Below are positions 31,240 to 40,039 of a stretch of DNA of 64,000 bases, piece by piece; within the stretch, counting starts at the first letter, position 1; every line of letters begins with the position of its first letter. Below the pieces are notes generated by a model, which worked only from the letters and a program-made list of their open reading frames with translations, was not told the DNA's origin and ran no database searches. The DNA is from Gp7-AA10 sp035636095 (GTDB taxonomy: Bacteria; Acidobacteriota; Thermoanaerobaculia; Gp7-AA8): contig DASPZU010000089.1 of assembly GCA_035636095.1 (NCBI GenBank), forward strand, positions 1 through 64,000, in the 5' to 3' direction. A program made the position numbers and the translations under genes.

Positions 31240-31743
31240 ATGAAGAGCGCACGTTTGTTCATCGGTGTCTCGTTTCTCGTCGCAACGTCGTCTTTCGCGG
31301 GGAGCGCTTCGACGACGAACACCAACAACATCACGGCCTCGGTCGCGCCCAAATGCACCATCGGCGCATTTGCCATCGCGTTCGGTGCCTACGATCCATT
31401 CTCGGCCACGCCGCTCGATCAGACCGGAACGGTCACGATCAACTGCACCAAGGGAACCAGCGGCGTGATCTCGCTCAACCTCGGCGTCAATGCCTCCGGC
31501 GCTGTTCGCCGGATGCAGGACGCCGGCGGGGCCGGCAATTACCTGACCTACGAAATCTACGACGATGCCGGCCGCACGACGGTGTGGAACGCGGTCAGCA
31601 CCGTGACGCTCGGTCCGTCCGCCTCGAAAAACACGGCGTTGACGGCCACGGCGTATGGTCGGGTGGCCGCTGGACAGGACCCGCAGACCGGCGCGGCCGG
31701 GCTGAATTACCAGGACACGATCGTCGCGACGGTCACTTTCTGA
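31240..31743 (+). CDS. Spore coat U/fimbrial-type secreted protein
   Basis: The 167-residue product has a signal peptide (about residues 1-20). A domain of the spore coat protein U (SCPU) family follows: an early ASVAPKCTIG with one Cys, VTINCTKG with the second Cys, then YLTYEIYDDAGRTTVW and an end strand YQDTIVATVTF. SCPU proteins normally form pilus-like fibres secreted by a chaperone and usher. No chaperone or usher gene is present here, which is unusual. GAGAGAGG precedes the ATG at 31240. It overlaps the end of the convergent Spy-like gene by 11 bases. Confidence 0.85.
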   Translation: MKSARLFIGVSFLVATSSFAGSASTTNTNNITASVAPKCTIGAFAIAFGAYDPFSATPLDQTGTVTINCTKGTSGVISLNLGVNASGAVRRMQDAGGAGNYLTYEIYDDAGRTTVWNAVSTVTLGPSASKNTALTATAYGRVAAGQDPQTGAAGLNYQDTIVATVTF

Positions 31744-32167
31744 CCGGCATCTCGCGCCGTATCTGCATCAGCTCCGCGACCTGCTCTCGCGACAGCGAGT
31801 TCTTGATGCGGATCAGCATCGAGAGGTGAATCTTCTTGATCTCGCGCTCGAGCGACATCACTTTGTCGGCCTGCTCGAGCACGCGCGCTTCGTCGATCGG
31901 CGTTTGCTGAAGCATCTGCGCCATGGCGTCGCCGGCCTCTTTCGCTTCCCACTGCAGATCGAAGAACTTCGACTGCGCGCGCTGCACTTCGCTCTTGATG
32001 GTCGCGCGTTGCTTGTCATCGAGGTGCAGCTTCTGCGACTGCGACATGATCAGCTCGGGCGGGAAGAGCTGACGGCCGATCGGATCGTCCTGATCGGGCG
32101 GCGGCGTGGGCTGCTGCGCCAGGGCCGAAACGGCGAAGAAGGCGGCGACGACGACGAGACGTTTCAT
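31733..32167 (-). CDS. Spy/CpxP-like periplasmic protein (LTXXQ type)
   Basis: The 144-residue product has a signal peptide ending near ALAQQ (about residue 18). It is almost entirely helical afterwards, with LHLDDKQRATIKSEV, an LTXXQ-related stretch, and NSLSREQVAELMQIRREMP near the end. Members bind metals or act as ATP-independent chaperones in the periplasm under envelope stress. It is the last gene of the ECF sigma cluster and overlaps the preceding gene by ATGA. That position suggests the sigma factor controls it. Confidence 0.78.
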   Translation of the reverse strand: MKRLVVVAAFFAVSALAQQPTPPPDQDDPIGRQLFPPELIMSQSQKLHLDDKQRATIKSEVQRAQSKFFDLQWEAKEAGDAMAQMLQQTPIDEARVLEQADKVMSLEREIKKIHLSMLIRIKNSLSREQVAELMQIRREMPVRK

Positions 32168-32445
32168 TGATAGCGTCCTCTCAATTCGGGAGTTCTCTGC
32201 AACAGTTCACGGCCGGGAGTGGCCAGCAGAAAGTCTGTCGGCGCTTTCCAGGCGCTGATCGAAGGCCGCGGCGGCTCGGGCCGCCTGACGACGAAGAAAA
32301 GCGCGACCACGATCAGAAGCATGGTGGCAAAGGCAAACCTGGGAACGAGTCGGCGCTGCGGTCGAGCGTGCCACATGCGATCGAAGCGCGGCGCGCGCGC
32401 GGCCTCTTCCCTGCGAAGCGTCACGAAAGCGTCGTGGAGGTTCAT
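32164..32445 (-). CDS. Small single-pass membrane protein, probable anti-sigma factor
   Basis: The 93-residue product has a basic cytoplasmic N-terminus of about 35 residues, one transmembrane helix (about residues 37-53, FAFATMLLIVVALFFVV) and a short outer tail. It lies directly between an ECF sigma gene and a periplasmic stress protein, overlapping both by ATGA. This is where anti-sigma factors usually sit. It lacks the Cys/His zinc motif of ZAS-type anti-sigma proteins, so the role is inferred from topology and position. Confidence 0.6.
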   Translation of the reverse strand: MNLHDAFVTLRREEAARAPRFDRMWHARPQRRLVPRFAFATMLLIVVALFFVVRRPEPPRPSISAWKAPTDFLLATPGRELLQRTPELRGRYQ

Positions 32446-32945
32446 GGCGTCAACTTCCCGTTGAGCTGCGCCAGCAACTGCTTCTTTCCGCGGTCATAGT
32501 GCACGCGCGCCGAGCCCAGCGAGACGTGCATGGCGGCGGCGGCTTGTTCGATCGTCATGTCGTGATAGAAGACCAGCTCGAGAACTTCACGCTGCCGGCG
32601 CGATACCTTCTGAAGTGCGGCGATGAGCGCTGCGGAGATCTGCGACTTTTCGGCGGCGGAATCGGCCGTGTCGGAGAGCGGCTCGAGCTCGCGGCGCGCC
32701 CACCTGGCCGTCAGGAAATCGTGGAGGATACGCCGCCGCGCCTGCGCCGCCGCGGTCCGCCGAATCACGGCGAAGAGCCAGGTCTTCAGCGACGATCGCC
32801 CGTCGAACCGCGCCTTGCCCTCCAGGATCTTCACGTACACGTCTTGCAGGACTTCCTCCGCCTGATCATGGTTGCGGCCGCAGCACGACATCGCCCAGCC
32901 GAAACTCGCCGCGTGGAGTTGCTCGATCTCACTCGGAATCTCCAT
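32442..32945 (-). CDS. ECF-type RNA polymerase sigma factor
   Basis: The 167-residue product has region 2 (NHDQAEEVLQDVYVKILEGK and SSLKTWLFAVIRRTAA) and region 4 (RREVLEL-type text: RQREVLELVFYHDMTIEQAA, then HVSLGSARVHYDRGKKQL). That is the full ECF layout. The ATG at 32945 was chosen because it gives the usual family length; a longer upstream frame runs into the divergent promoter. It probably directs polymerase to its own operon and perhaps to the divergent periplasmic gene. Confidence 0.92.
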   Translation of the reverse strand: MEIPSEIEQLHAASFGWAMSCCGRNHDQAEEVLQDVYVKILEGKARFDGRSSLKTWLFAVIRRTAAAQARRRILHDFLTARWARRELEPLSDTADSAAEKSQISAALIAALQKVSRRQREVLELVFYHDMTIEQAAAAMHVSLGSARVHYDRGKKQLLAQLNGKLTP

Positions 32946-32985
32946 GACGGCATCAGTTGCAGATTGGTGGCTTCGGGTCGCCGGC

Positions 32986-33001
32986 GATATGACGTCATAT
33001 C
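32986..33001. promoter_or_regulatory. 16-base perfect palindrome in divergent promoter region (candidate operator)
   Basis: GATATGACGTCATATC reads the same on both strands. It lies in the 97-base gap between the ECF sigma gene and the divergently read periplasmic protein gene, 41 bases from each start. A dimeric regulator site is the natural interpretation, but no regulator gene is attached. Confidence 0.45.
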
Positions 33002-33042
33002 CATCCGCTTTCGAAGCGACCAATGCATCGATGGAGGACGTC

Positions 33043-33465
33043 ATGAAACGCTTCGCTCTCATTCTTTCTACGTTTCTTTGTGCCCTACCGATCTTCGCGC
33101 AGCAGCCCGATCCCGTCAGTGTGATCGCTCACGTTCTGGAGTTGTCGAACGATCAGGTTACGGCCTGGAGCGGGATTCTGCACGCGCGCGAGGCGGCCAT
33201 CCAGCCTATCGCGCAGCAGGCGCAGGCGAAGCGGCAGGCCCTCGAGCAGGCGCTGGCCTCACCGAATCCCGATCCGGTCGCGATCGGGAATGCCTTCATC
33301 GAATTGCGGGGCCTGCAGGCTCAGGTTGCCGCCGTCAACGCCGACAGCGCCAGCAAGTTCCAGAAGCTGCTAGACGACGATCAGCTCCAGCGCCTGGAAG
33401 GAATTCGCGGAGCCTCACAGGTGTGTCCGATCGTTCCGGCGCTGCAGGCGACGGGGTTGATGTAG
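33043..33465 (+). CDS. Small periplasmic helical protein, Spy/CpxP-like
   Basis: The 140-residue product has a signal peptide (KRFALILSTFLCALPIFAQQ). The mature protein is helical and Q/A-rich, with LELSNDQVTAWSGILHARE near the start and FQKLLDDDQLQRLEGIRGA near the end. This placement resembles LTXXQ motifs at both ends of Spy-like proteins. GGAGG precedes the ATG. It diverges from the ECF sigma gene, which suggests shared envelope-stress control. A distinct assembly or metal role cannot be excluded. Confidence 0.7.
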   Translation: MKRFALILSTFLCALPIFAQQPDPVSVIAHVLELSNDQVTAWSGILHAREAAIQPIAQQAQAKRQALEQALASPNPDPVAIGNAFIELRGLQAQVAAVNADSASKFQKLLDDDQLQRLEGIRGASQVCPIVPALQATGLM

Positions 33466-33486
33466 GAGGCGTAAAATCCGCGAACG

Positions 33487-34827
33487 GTGCTCCCACGTCT
33501 CCGCGCCGCGGCTGAAGCGATCCTCAGCTCCGGCGCACTGATCGCAATTGTTACGACGGGTGCCGTTCACGTTCAGGCGAACGGCATCACCGCCGGTTTT
33601 GCATATCTGGTCGCAGTTCTGATGCTGGCGGTGTGGCAAGGAGTCACGGCGGGCGTCATCGGCTCGGTTTTAGCGACGTTCTGCTTCAACTATTTTTTCC
33701 TGCCGCCCGTCGGCACGTTCCACATCGCCGACACTTCCAACTGGGTCGCGTTAGGCGCATTCCTGGTCACAGCGATCATCACAAGTCAGTTGGTGACGCG
33801 CGCGCGTCGTCGGGCGATCGAAGCCGAAGCGCGGCGGCGCGAGATCGAGGCTTTGTACGACCTGTCAATCGATCTCTTTACATCGGAGAGCCTCGACAAC
33901 GCGGTATCTCGCGCGCTCCGAACGTTCGGCGCGCGCGGCGGGGGGTTGCTGCTGGATGACCGGTGGATCGGATCGGCTGCTGACTTCGAGATGTACAAAC
34001 TCCTCGGACCGGTCGAGGGCAATGTGAGAGTGCCCGTGACGATCGGCGACCGTTCGGGAATTCTCGTCGTTTACGGGACACGCGCCGATGGCGCGGCGCT
34101 ACAGGCGGTGGCACGCTTGATCGCGCTGGCGGTCGAGCGGGAAACATTCATCGAGGCCCGCGCGCGTCTGGAAGCGCTCACCGCGAGTCATGATTTGAAA
34201 ACATCGATCTTGCGCGCCGTGTCACACGATCTCTCCACGCCACTGACGACGATCACGCTGCAGGTGTCTGCGCTGCGCCGGAAGCTGGCGTCGCTGGGCG
34301 TCACCTCGACGGCCGCCGAGATGATCGAGGAGCAGACCAAGCGCCTGCATCGTCGCATCGACAATCTCCTGGCCATGGCGCGTCTGGAGAGCGGAATGGT
34401 CCGGCCCAGTCGCGAGCCGACGCCGGCCGCCGATCTGTTCCGCGCCGCTCGCGAGAATCTTCCGCTGCTGCGACCGATGAAGATCAGAATCGCGGATGAA
34501 TGCCCGGAGCTCGACGTCGATCCTTCGCTGGTTCTCGAAATCCTGGTCAACCTGATGGAGAATGCCGATCGCGCGTCGCCGCCGGGAGCCGAGATCGAGT
34601 TGCATGCCGCCTCACACCCCGCGGACTCGAGGCTGACGCGCGTCGAGATTCTCGATCGCGGTGAGGGCATCTCGGATTCCAGCGACACGGCGCGGCGCGG
34701 GCTGGGCCTGCACATCGCACGCGCATTTGCCGAGGCCCACGGGGGAAGGGTGGAGGTGAGGGCGAGGGAGGGCGGCGGAACGCGCGCGGTCATCGATCTG
34801 CCGTCCGCGCCGATGGTGGCATCATGA
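33487..34827 (+). CDS. KdpD-like histidine kinase lacking the N-terminal KdpD/USP region
   Basis: The 446-residue protein carries the four-helix DUF4118 membrane domain of KdpD (about residues 13-100, including FNYFFLPPVGTFHI) and a GAF-like linker at about 120-225. HisKA has His247 in AVSHDLSTPLTT, and the HATPase domain has LVNLMENADRAS, DRGEGISD and GLGLHIARAFAEAHGG. Classical KdpD starts with about 370 more residues (Walker-type KdpD domain and USP domain), which are absent here. A separate USP gene lies two genes downstream. The GTG start matches the first helix. The stop overlaps the regulator start by ATGA. Confidence 0.9.
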   Translation: MLPRLRAAAEAILSSGALIAIVTTGAVHVQANGITAGFAYLVAVLMLAVWQGVTAGVIGSVLATFCFNYFFLPPVGTFHIADTSNWVALGAFLVTAIITSQLVTRARRRAIEAEARRREIEALYDLSIDLFTSESLDNAVSRALRTFGARGGGLLLDDRWIGSAADFEMYKLLGPVEGNVRVPVTIGDRSGILVVYGTRADGAALQAVARLIALAVERETFIEARARLEALTASHDLKTSILRAVSHDLSTPLTTITLQVSALRRKLASLGVTSTAAEMIEEQTKRLHRRIDNLLAMARLESGMVRPSREPTPAADLFRAARENLPLLRPMKIRIADECPELDVDPSLVLEILVNLMENADRASPPGAEIELHAASHPADSRLTRVEILDRGEGISDSSDTARRGLGLHIARAFAEAHGGRVEVRAREGGGTRAVIDLPSAPMVAS

Positions 34828-35498
34828 GCGCGCGCATTCTGGTTGTCGACGACGATCCTCACATTCGCGAGTCGCTGGTCGAAGAATATGCGGCGGCAGG
34901 ATATGAGCCGCTCAGCGCCGGCATCGTCGACGAAGCAATCGCGATGGTTCGGCACCAGCAACCCGATCTGGTGGTGACCGATCTGGCCATGCCGGGCGCC
35001 GACGGATTCGCGCTGATCGGTGCGATCCGGCGCGAACATCAGACGCCGATCATCGTCGTTTCCGTGCGCGGAAGCGATCACGACAAAGTTCGCGCCCTCG
35101 ACCTCGGCGCCGACGACTACGTCACTAAACCGTTTTCGGTGGCCGAACTGCTCGCCAGAACGCGCGCGCAGTTGCGAAGGACGGGGGGCAGCGGCGTTTT
35201 GCGATTCGACGATCTGACCATCGAACTGGAACATCGCCGCATCTCGCAAGGTGGCAAAGAAGTGCGCCTGACACCGACCGAATTCGCAATTCTGCAATTC
35301 CTGGCCATCCACGCCGGCAAACCGCTGACGCTCGATCGGATCATCGCCCGAGTGTGGGGTGCCGGCGGCGCGACCCGCGACTCCGTCCGCGTGCATATGG
35401 GCTCGCTGCGCCGGAAGATCGAGCCCGACCCCGCCAATCCACGCTACATCGTCACCGAGCCGTGGATCGGATACCGCTTCATCGCCGAGCCGCTCTGA
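34824..35498 (+). CDS. KdpE-like OmpR-family response regulator
   Basis: The 224-residue product has a receiver with acidic residues Asp9-Asp11 and phosphoacceptor Asp53 (VVTDLAMPGADG). A winged helix of the OmpR/PhoB type lies at about 125-222 (LTPTEFAILQFLAIHAGKPL, then VRVHMGSLRRKIEPDP, and GYRF near the end). With the adjacent KdpD-like kinase it forms a KdpDE-type pair, known for control of potassium uptake genes. No kdpFABC is in the window. The likely target is the KimA-like importer gene in the same operon. Confidence 0.92.
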   Translation: MSARILVVDDDPHIRESLVEEYAAAGYEPLSAGIVDEAIAMVRHQQPDLVVTDLAMPGADGFALIGAIRREHQTPIIVVSVRGSDHDKVRALDLGADDYVTKPFSVAELLARTRAQLRRTGGSGVLRFDDLTIELEHRRISQGGKEVRLTPTEFAILQFLAIHAGKPLTLDRIIARVWGAGGATRDSVRVHMGSLRRKIEPDPANPRYIVTEPWIGYRFIAEPL

Positions 35499-35561
35499 TC
35501 TTTCGAACTTCTTTCGAAGTCCTTCCGGACTTCTTTTGCGGTCGCGAGCGATCGTGCATTT

Positions 35562-35945
35562 GTGACGAGTGCCATCGGAGTTGCACTTCCCACAGACAGC
35601 GAGGTTGCCAATCTTCTCGTCGATCGCACGGCCGAGCTTGCGCGCACGCTGAACGCGCGTTGGATTGCTTTCATCGTCTGCAACCACGCGATGCCGACCG
35701 CGCCGGCCCAACATGCGCTGTGTCAGGCGGAGCTGGCCATGCGCGCGGGCGGCACGGTATTCCTTTGCGAAGGCGATGATGTCGCGGAAACGCTGATGGC
35801 GCTGGCCTGTGGTCAGAACATCGACGTCCTGATCCTCGGCGCTCCCAAACGTGCGGGCCTGCTACGGCGGCTGCGGCGGGGCGTGATCGACCGCATTGTG
35901 CGCGCTGCGCGCCCATTCGACGTCGTCGTCATCGGCAATGCCTGA
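35562..35945 (+). CDS. Free-standing USP-like protein related to the KdpD sensor domain
   Basis: The 127-residue product reads like the universal-stress-protein part of KdpD: an early strand IGVALPTDSEVANLLVDRTA and a late segment DVLILGAPKRAGLLRRLRRG followed by DRIVRAARPFDVVVIG. It starts with GTG, 63 bases after the kdpE-like gene, and overlaps the importer gene by eight bases. It may supply in trans the ligand-sensing part missing from the kinase. Another member of the family is encoded at 43594-44034. It could also act alone as a nucleotide-binding stress protein. Confidence 0.75.
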   Translation: MTSAIGVALPTDSEVANLLVDRTAELARTLNARWIAFIVCNHAMPTAPAQHALCQAELAMRAGGTVFLCEGDDVAETLMALACGQNIDVLILGAPKRAGLLRRLRRGVIDRIVRAARPFDVVVIGNA

Positions 35946-37917
35946 CGCAAGGCCAGGCTCGCGCCTCCGGCGGTTGATCATCGGGCCGCCGCGCGACGTC
36001 ACCGACCCGCACGTCTTCCATCGTGTATCGCTGGTGACTTTCCTGGCCTGGGTGGGTCTGGGTGCCGACGGACTCTCGTCATCGGCGTATGGACCGGAGG
36101 AAGCGTACAAGGCGCTCGGCGCGCATGCGCACATGTCCATCATCCTGGTGGCCATGACGGCGGTCACGATCGCGGTCATCTCCATCGCGTACTCGAATCT
36201 GATCCAGCATTTTCCGGGCGGGGGCGGGGGATACCTTGTCGCCACAAAATTGCTCGGAAACCGCGTGGGAGTCGTCTCCGGCTGCGCGCTTCTGGTCGAC
36301 TACGTTCTGACCATCACGGTTTCGATCGCCAGCGGGTGCGATCAGATCTGGTCGTTTCTTTCACCGGAGCTGCTGCGCTACAAACTCCCCGCGGAATTCG
36401 TGGTTCTCGGGATTCTGCTGGTCCTGAATCTTCGCGGCGTCAAGGAATCAGTAAATATTCTAGCGCCAATTTTCATACTATTTATCATGACACATTCCTG
36501 GGCGATTCTCTACGCGATCGCAACGCACTTCAGCGGTCTGCCGGGTGTGTTTCGCGAGGCGTCGTTCGATTTTCACACCTCGATTCGCAGCAGCGGCGGC
36601 CTTGCCGTCACGCTTCTGCTCCTTCGCGCGTATTCGCTCGGCGGCGGGACATACACCGGCATTGAAGCGGTGTCGAATGGCGTGGCGATTCTGCGCGAGC
36701 CGCGAGTGCAAACCGGGAAGCGAACGATGTTCCTGATGGCTTTCTCGCTCGCCTTTACGGCCGGCGGCATCATGTTCGGCTATCTGTTGACGGATTCACA
36801 TCCGATCGCCGGCCAGACCATGAACGCCGTGCTCCTGGGAAGACTATTCGGAGGATGGCATCTCGGCGGTGCCGCGCTCATCGTCGTCACTCTGATCGCC
36901 GAGGCAGCCCTGCTGTTCGTCGCGGCCCAGGCAGGCTTTCTCGACGGGCCGCGCGTGCTCGCGAACATGGCTGTCGATTCCTGGATGCCGCATCGATTCA
37001 GCCAGCTCTCCGATCGCCTGGTCGCCAAGAACGGCATCCTGATGATGGGCATGGCAGGGGTCGCGTCGCTGCTCTACACCCGCGGCGACATCACGACGCT
37101 GGTGGTCATGTACTCCATCAACGTCTTCATCACCTTCTCGCTAACCGAGCTTGGAATGGCGCGCCATTGGATCAAGGATCGTGCGAAAGAGCCGCGCTGG
37201 AGGAGTCAGCTGGCAATCCACGGCACCGGCCTGGTGATGTGCGTGAGCATTCTGGTCATCACCGCGTTCGAGAAATTCAAAGAGGGCGGCTGGATCACGC
37301 TGGTGATCACGACCTTGTTGATCACGGTCTGCTTCGCGATTCGCCGGCATTACGATCGCGTCAAGGCGGATGTCCGGCAGTTGGACGACGTCCTGATCGG
37401 GATCGCGCCATCGGAACAATGGACAGCGTGCCAGCCATCGGCGCTCGATGGCAGCAAGCCGACGGCCGTCATCGCGGTGAGTGGATTCTCAGGATTTGGT
37501 CTGCACCAGGTCTTGTCGATTCACAAATCCTTTCCCAACTATTTCCGTCAGTTCATTTTTGTTTCGGCGGCCATCGTCGATTCCGGTGTTTTCAAGGGTG
37601 CTGAAGAGATTGGCAAGCTGACGGCGGCCACCGAGAGCGCACTCAAACGCTACGTGTGCTGGGTGCAGGCGCACGGACTGGTCGCCGATTACCGGATGCG
37701 CGTCGGCACCGAGGCGGTAGCGACGGTGGAGGAGATCTGCAAGGAGATCAGCGATGAATTTCCGCGCGCGATGTTCTTCATGGGGCGCCTGATCTTCAAA
37801 GAAGAGAAGTGGTATCACCGCCTTCTGCACAACGAGACGCCGCAGGCGATCCAGCGTCGGCTTCTATTCGACGGCCTTCAGGCGATGATCCTGCCCATCC
37901 GGGTGCTCGCGAAGTGA
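35938..37917 (+). CDS. APC-family potassium importer, KimA-like
   Basis: The 659-residue protein has about twelve transmembrane helices (residues 30-480) and a cytosolic C-terminal USP-like domain, the layout of Bacillus KimA, a potassium-proton symporter. Residues equivalent, from memory, to the KimA potassium site are present: Asp44 and Tyr51 in ADGLSSSAYG, Asp121-Tyr122 in LLVDYVLT, and the Thr/Glu pair of TGIEAVSN. The PGGGGGYL motif of the family is also seen. The ATG at 35938 overlaps the USP gene end. Operon position behind KdpDE-like regulators supports potassium uptake. An amino-acid permease is the alternative, but less likely. Confidence 0.85.
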   Translation: MPDARPGSRLRRLIIGPPRDVTDPHVFHRVSLVTFLAWVGLGADGLSSSAYGPEEAYKALGAHAHMSIILVAMTAVTIAVISIAYSNLIQHFPGGGGGYLVATKLLGNRVGVVSGCALLVDYVLTITVSIASGCDQIWSFLSPELLRYKLPAEFVVLGILLVLNLRGVKESVNILAPIFILFIMTHSWAILYAIATHFSGLPGVFREASFDFHTSIRSSGGLAVTLLLLRAYSLGGGTYTGIEAVSNGVAILREPRVQTGKRTMFLMAFSLAFTAGGIMFGYLLTDSHPIAGQTMNAVLLGRLFGGWHLGGAALIVVTLIAEAALLFVAAQAGFLDGPRVLANMAVDSWMPHRFSQLSDRLVAKNGILMMGMAGVASLLYTRGDITTLVVMYSINVFITFSLTELGMARHWIKDRAKEPRWRSQLAIHGTGLVMCVSILVITAFEKFKEGGWITLVITTLLITVCFAIRRHYDRVKADVRQLDDVLIGIAPSEQWTACQPSALDGSKPTAVIAVSGFSGFGLHQVLSIHKSFPNYFRQFIFVSAAIVDSGVFKGAEEIGKLTAATESALKRYVCWVQAHGLVADYRMRVGTEAVATVEEICKEISDEFPRAMFFMGRLIFKEEKWYHRLLHNETPQAIQRRLLFDGLQAMILPIRVLAK

Positions 37918-38002
37918 GGCGTCGATAACGCTGACCCCGCTTCCCCCTGGCGCAAATGCGGCAGGGCGCATGCAATGGTTATTTTGAACAAGAGGAGACC
38001 CT

Positions 38003-39913
38003 TTGCATCACCAACCCGACGCTTTCGTTCCTGGATCAGCGCTCTATGAGATGTTCATGCAGGCGCCGGCGATCATTTGCGTCTTGAGCGGCCCTGATCA
38101 TGTGTTCGAGCTGGTGAATCCCGGCTATCAGAAACTTTTTCCCGGCCGCAAGCTCTTGGGGCGGCCGGTCCGTGAAGCGCTGCCGGAGATCGCGGGGCAG
38201 GGATTCTTCGAGCTTCTCGATCGGGTCTACGCGACAGGTGAGCCCTGCGGCACCCGTGAAGCCCGCGTCATGTTGGACCACGAGTCATTTTTCGACTTCA
38301 CTTACCAGCCGATGCGGTCGCGCGAGGGTCGCGTGGAACGCGTCATCGTCTTCGCGTTCGAAGTCACGGCGGAAGTACGCGCGCGCCGAGAAAGCGAGGA
38401 GATGTTTCAGGTGCTGGTCGACTCCGTTCGCGACTACGCCATTTTCATGCTCGACCCGCAAGGTCACGTCAGCACGTGGAATGAAGGCGCGCGCCGCATC
38501 AATGGATACGAGCGCGATGAGATCATCGGGCGCCATTTTTCCGTTTTTTATCCCGAGGAAGATGTCCATACCGGTAAACCGGAGCGTTTGCTCGCTCTGG
38601 CGCGAGAGCGCGGCCGCCTCGAGGACGAAGGCTGGCGTGTGCGCAAGGATGGCAGTCGCTTCCGGGCCGATGTTGTCATGACGGCCATCCACGATCCTGA
38701 CGGCACGTTGCGAGGATTTGCGAAAGTCACGCGTGATGTGACGGAGAGGAACAAAGCCGAGGAGACGCGGCGCGCGCTGATGGTCGCTGAGGAGGTGAAT
38801 CGGGCGAAGGATGAATTCCTCGCCGTGATCTCGCACGAGATGCGGACGCCGCTCACCTCGATCCTCGGTTGGGCACGCATGCTCCGGATCGGAGGACTCG
38901 ACCCGGCCACGACGCAGGAGGCACTCGAGGCGCTCGAGCGCAGTGCCCAGGCGCAGGTCCACCTGATCGAGGATCTGCTCGACGACACCCGGATCACATC
39001 GGGCAAACTGCGGCTGAACAAACGTCCGCTGCAGATAAAATCAGTCATCGAATCGGCGCTCGCCGATCTCGCGCCGGCTGCCGACACGAAACAGATCCGG
39101 CTGGTCGCTGATCTTCGCTGCGATGATTGCCCGATCATCGGCGATCCGGTGCGGCTGCAGCAGATCGTCTGGAATGTCGTGTCCAATGCCATCAAGTTCA
39201 GCGCCGAAAGCGGCAGCGTATCGGTGCAACTCGATCGGAACGACGCCAACGCAATCATCGAGGTACGAGATGCCGGCCGCGGAATCGACCCCGATCTGTT
39301 GCCGCATCTGTTTCAACGGTATCGCCAGGGCGACGCGTCGTCGAGCCGCAAAGCCGGAATCGGGCTCGGGCTGGTGATCAGCAAATATCTCGTTGAACAA
39401 CACGGCGGCGCGATCCGAGTCTCGAGCGAAGGAAGCGGAAAAGGGGCGACGTTTACGATCGAGCTTCCGCTCACGGTCGAGTCCTCCGGCGCATTTACGC
39501 GGCGCGAGCCGAATCGCGCCGAAGATCTGGCGGATCTGTCGGGGCTTCGCGTTCTGATCGTCGAGGATGAAGCCGACAATTGCGACGTGCTCGCGACGGT
39601 GATCTCGCGGTGCGGCGGGAAGGTACGCTGCAGCAAAACCGCGAATGATGCCTGGCGCATCATGCAGGAGTGGCAGCCGGACGTGATCGTTTGTGATATC
39701 GCCTTACCCGATGTCGATGGCTGCGCCTTCCTCAATCAAGTTCGCGAGCGGTTCGATACGCCGGCGCTTGCGCTGACCGTCTTTGGCTCAGCGGACCAGG
39801 AAGCGCGCGTCCGTAGCTGTGGCTTCGATGCCTTTCGGCAGAAGCCGATTGAGCCCGCCGATCTGGCACACGAGATCGCACGCCTGGGGGCTCAACGCGC
39901 GTCACCGCGATAG
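38003..39913 (+). CDS. PAS-PAS hybrid histidine kinase with C-terminal receiver
   Basis: The 636-residue protein is soluble. PAS 1 spans about residues 14-125 and PAS 2 about 132-250 (VDSVRDYAIFMLDPQGHV, typical of the PAS_4/9 type). HisKA has His278 in AVISHEMRTPLTS. The HATPase domain shows WNVVSNAIKF, DAGRGIDP and GIGLGLVISKYLVEQHGG. The receiver spans about 514-630 with VCDIALPDVDG. The start is a TTG preceded by a good ribosome site (AGAGGAG); the next ATG would cut into PAS 1. It stands alone, just upstream of an ABC importer; a regulatory link is possible but not shown. Confidence 0.92.
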   Translation: MHHQPDAFVPGSALYEMFMQAPAIICVLSGPDHVFELVNPGYQKLFPGRKLLGRPVREALPEIAGQGFFELLDRVYATGEPCGTREARVMLDHESFFDFTYQPMRSREGRVERVIVFAFEVTAEVRARRESEEMFQVLVDSVRDYAIFMLDPQGHVSTWNEGARRINGYERDEIIGRHFSVFYPEEDVHTGKPERLLALARERGRLEDEGWRVRKDGSRFRADVVMTAIHDPDGTLRGFAKVTRDVTERNKAEETRRALMVAEEVNRAKDEFLAVISHEMRTPLTSILGWARMLRIGGLDPATTQEALEALERSAQAQVHLIEDLLDDTRITSGKLRLNKRPLQIKSVIESALADLAPAADTKQIRLVADLRCDDCPIIGDPVRLQQIVWNVVSNAIKFSAESGSVSVQLDRNDANAIIEVRDAGRGIDPDLLPHLFQRYRQGDASSSRKAGIGLGLVISKYLVEQHGGAIRVSSEGSGKGATFTIELPLTVESSGAFTRREPNRAEDLADLSGLRVLIVEDEADNCDVLATVISRCGGKVRCSKTANDAWRIMQEWQPDVIVCDIALPDVDGCAFLNQVRERFDTPALALTVFGSADQEARVRSCGFDAFRQKPIEPADLAHEIARLGAQRASPR

Positions 39914-40039
39914 AAAACCACCGGATCGCGGTATCTCGATTTTGCCCGGAATCGTGGAGATGTCAGAAGAGACGCGCTGATAACAGCGGCCGAGTGATAC
40001 ATTGCCCGAACAGGGGAAAGCGATGGACGCCAGACCACG

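Noticed and set aside
30941..31240. Integration site of a mobile element at the tRNA gene
   Set aside because: No integrase, no repeat of the tRNA 3' end and no foreign-looking block next to it were found.
34188..35714. 508-codon minus-strand frame across the KdpDE-like pair
   Set aside because: Both plus-strand genes have full domain motifs. The minus frame has none.
39914..40039. Promoter or small gene before the ABC permease
   Set aside because: No convincing -35/-10 pair, hairpin or coding text was seen in these 126 bases.
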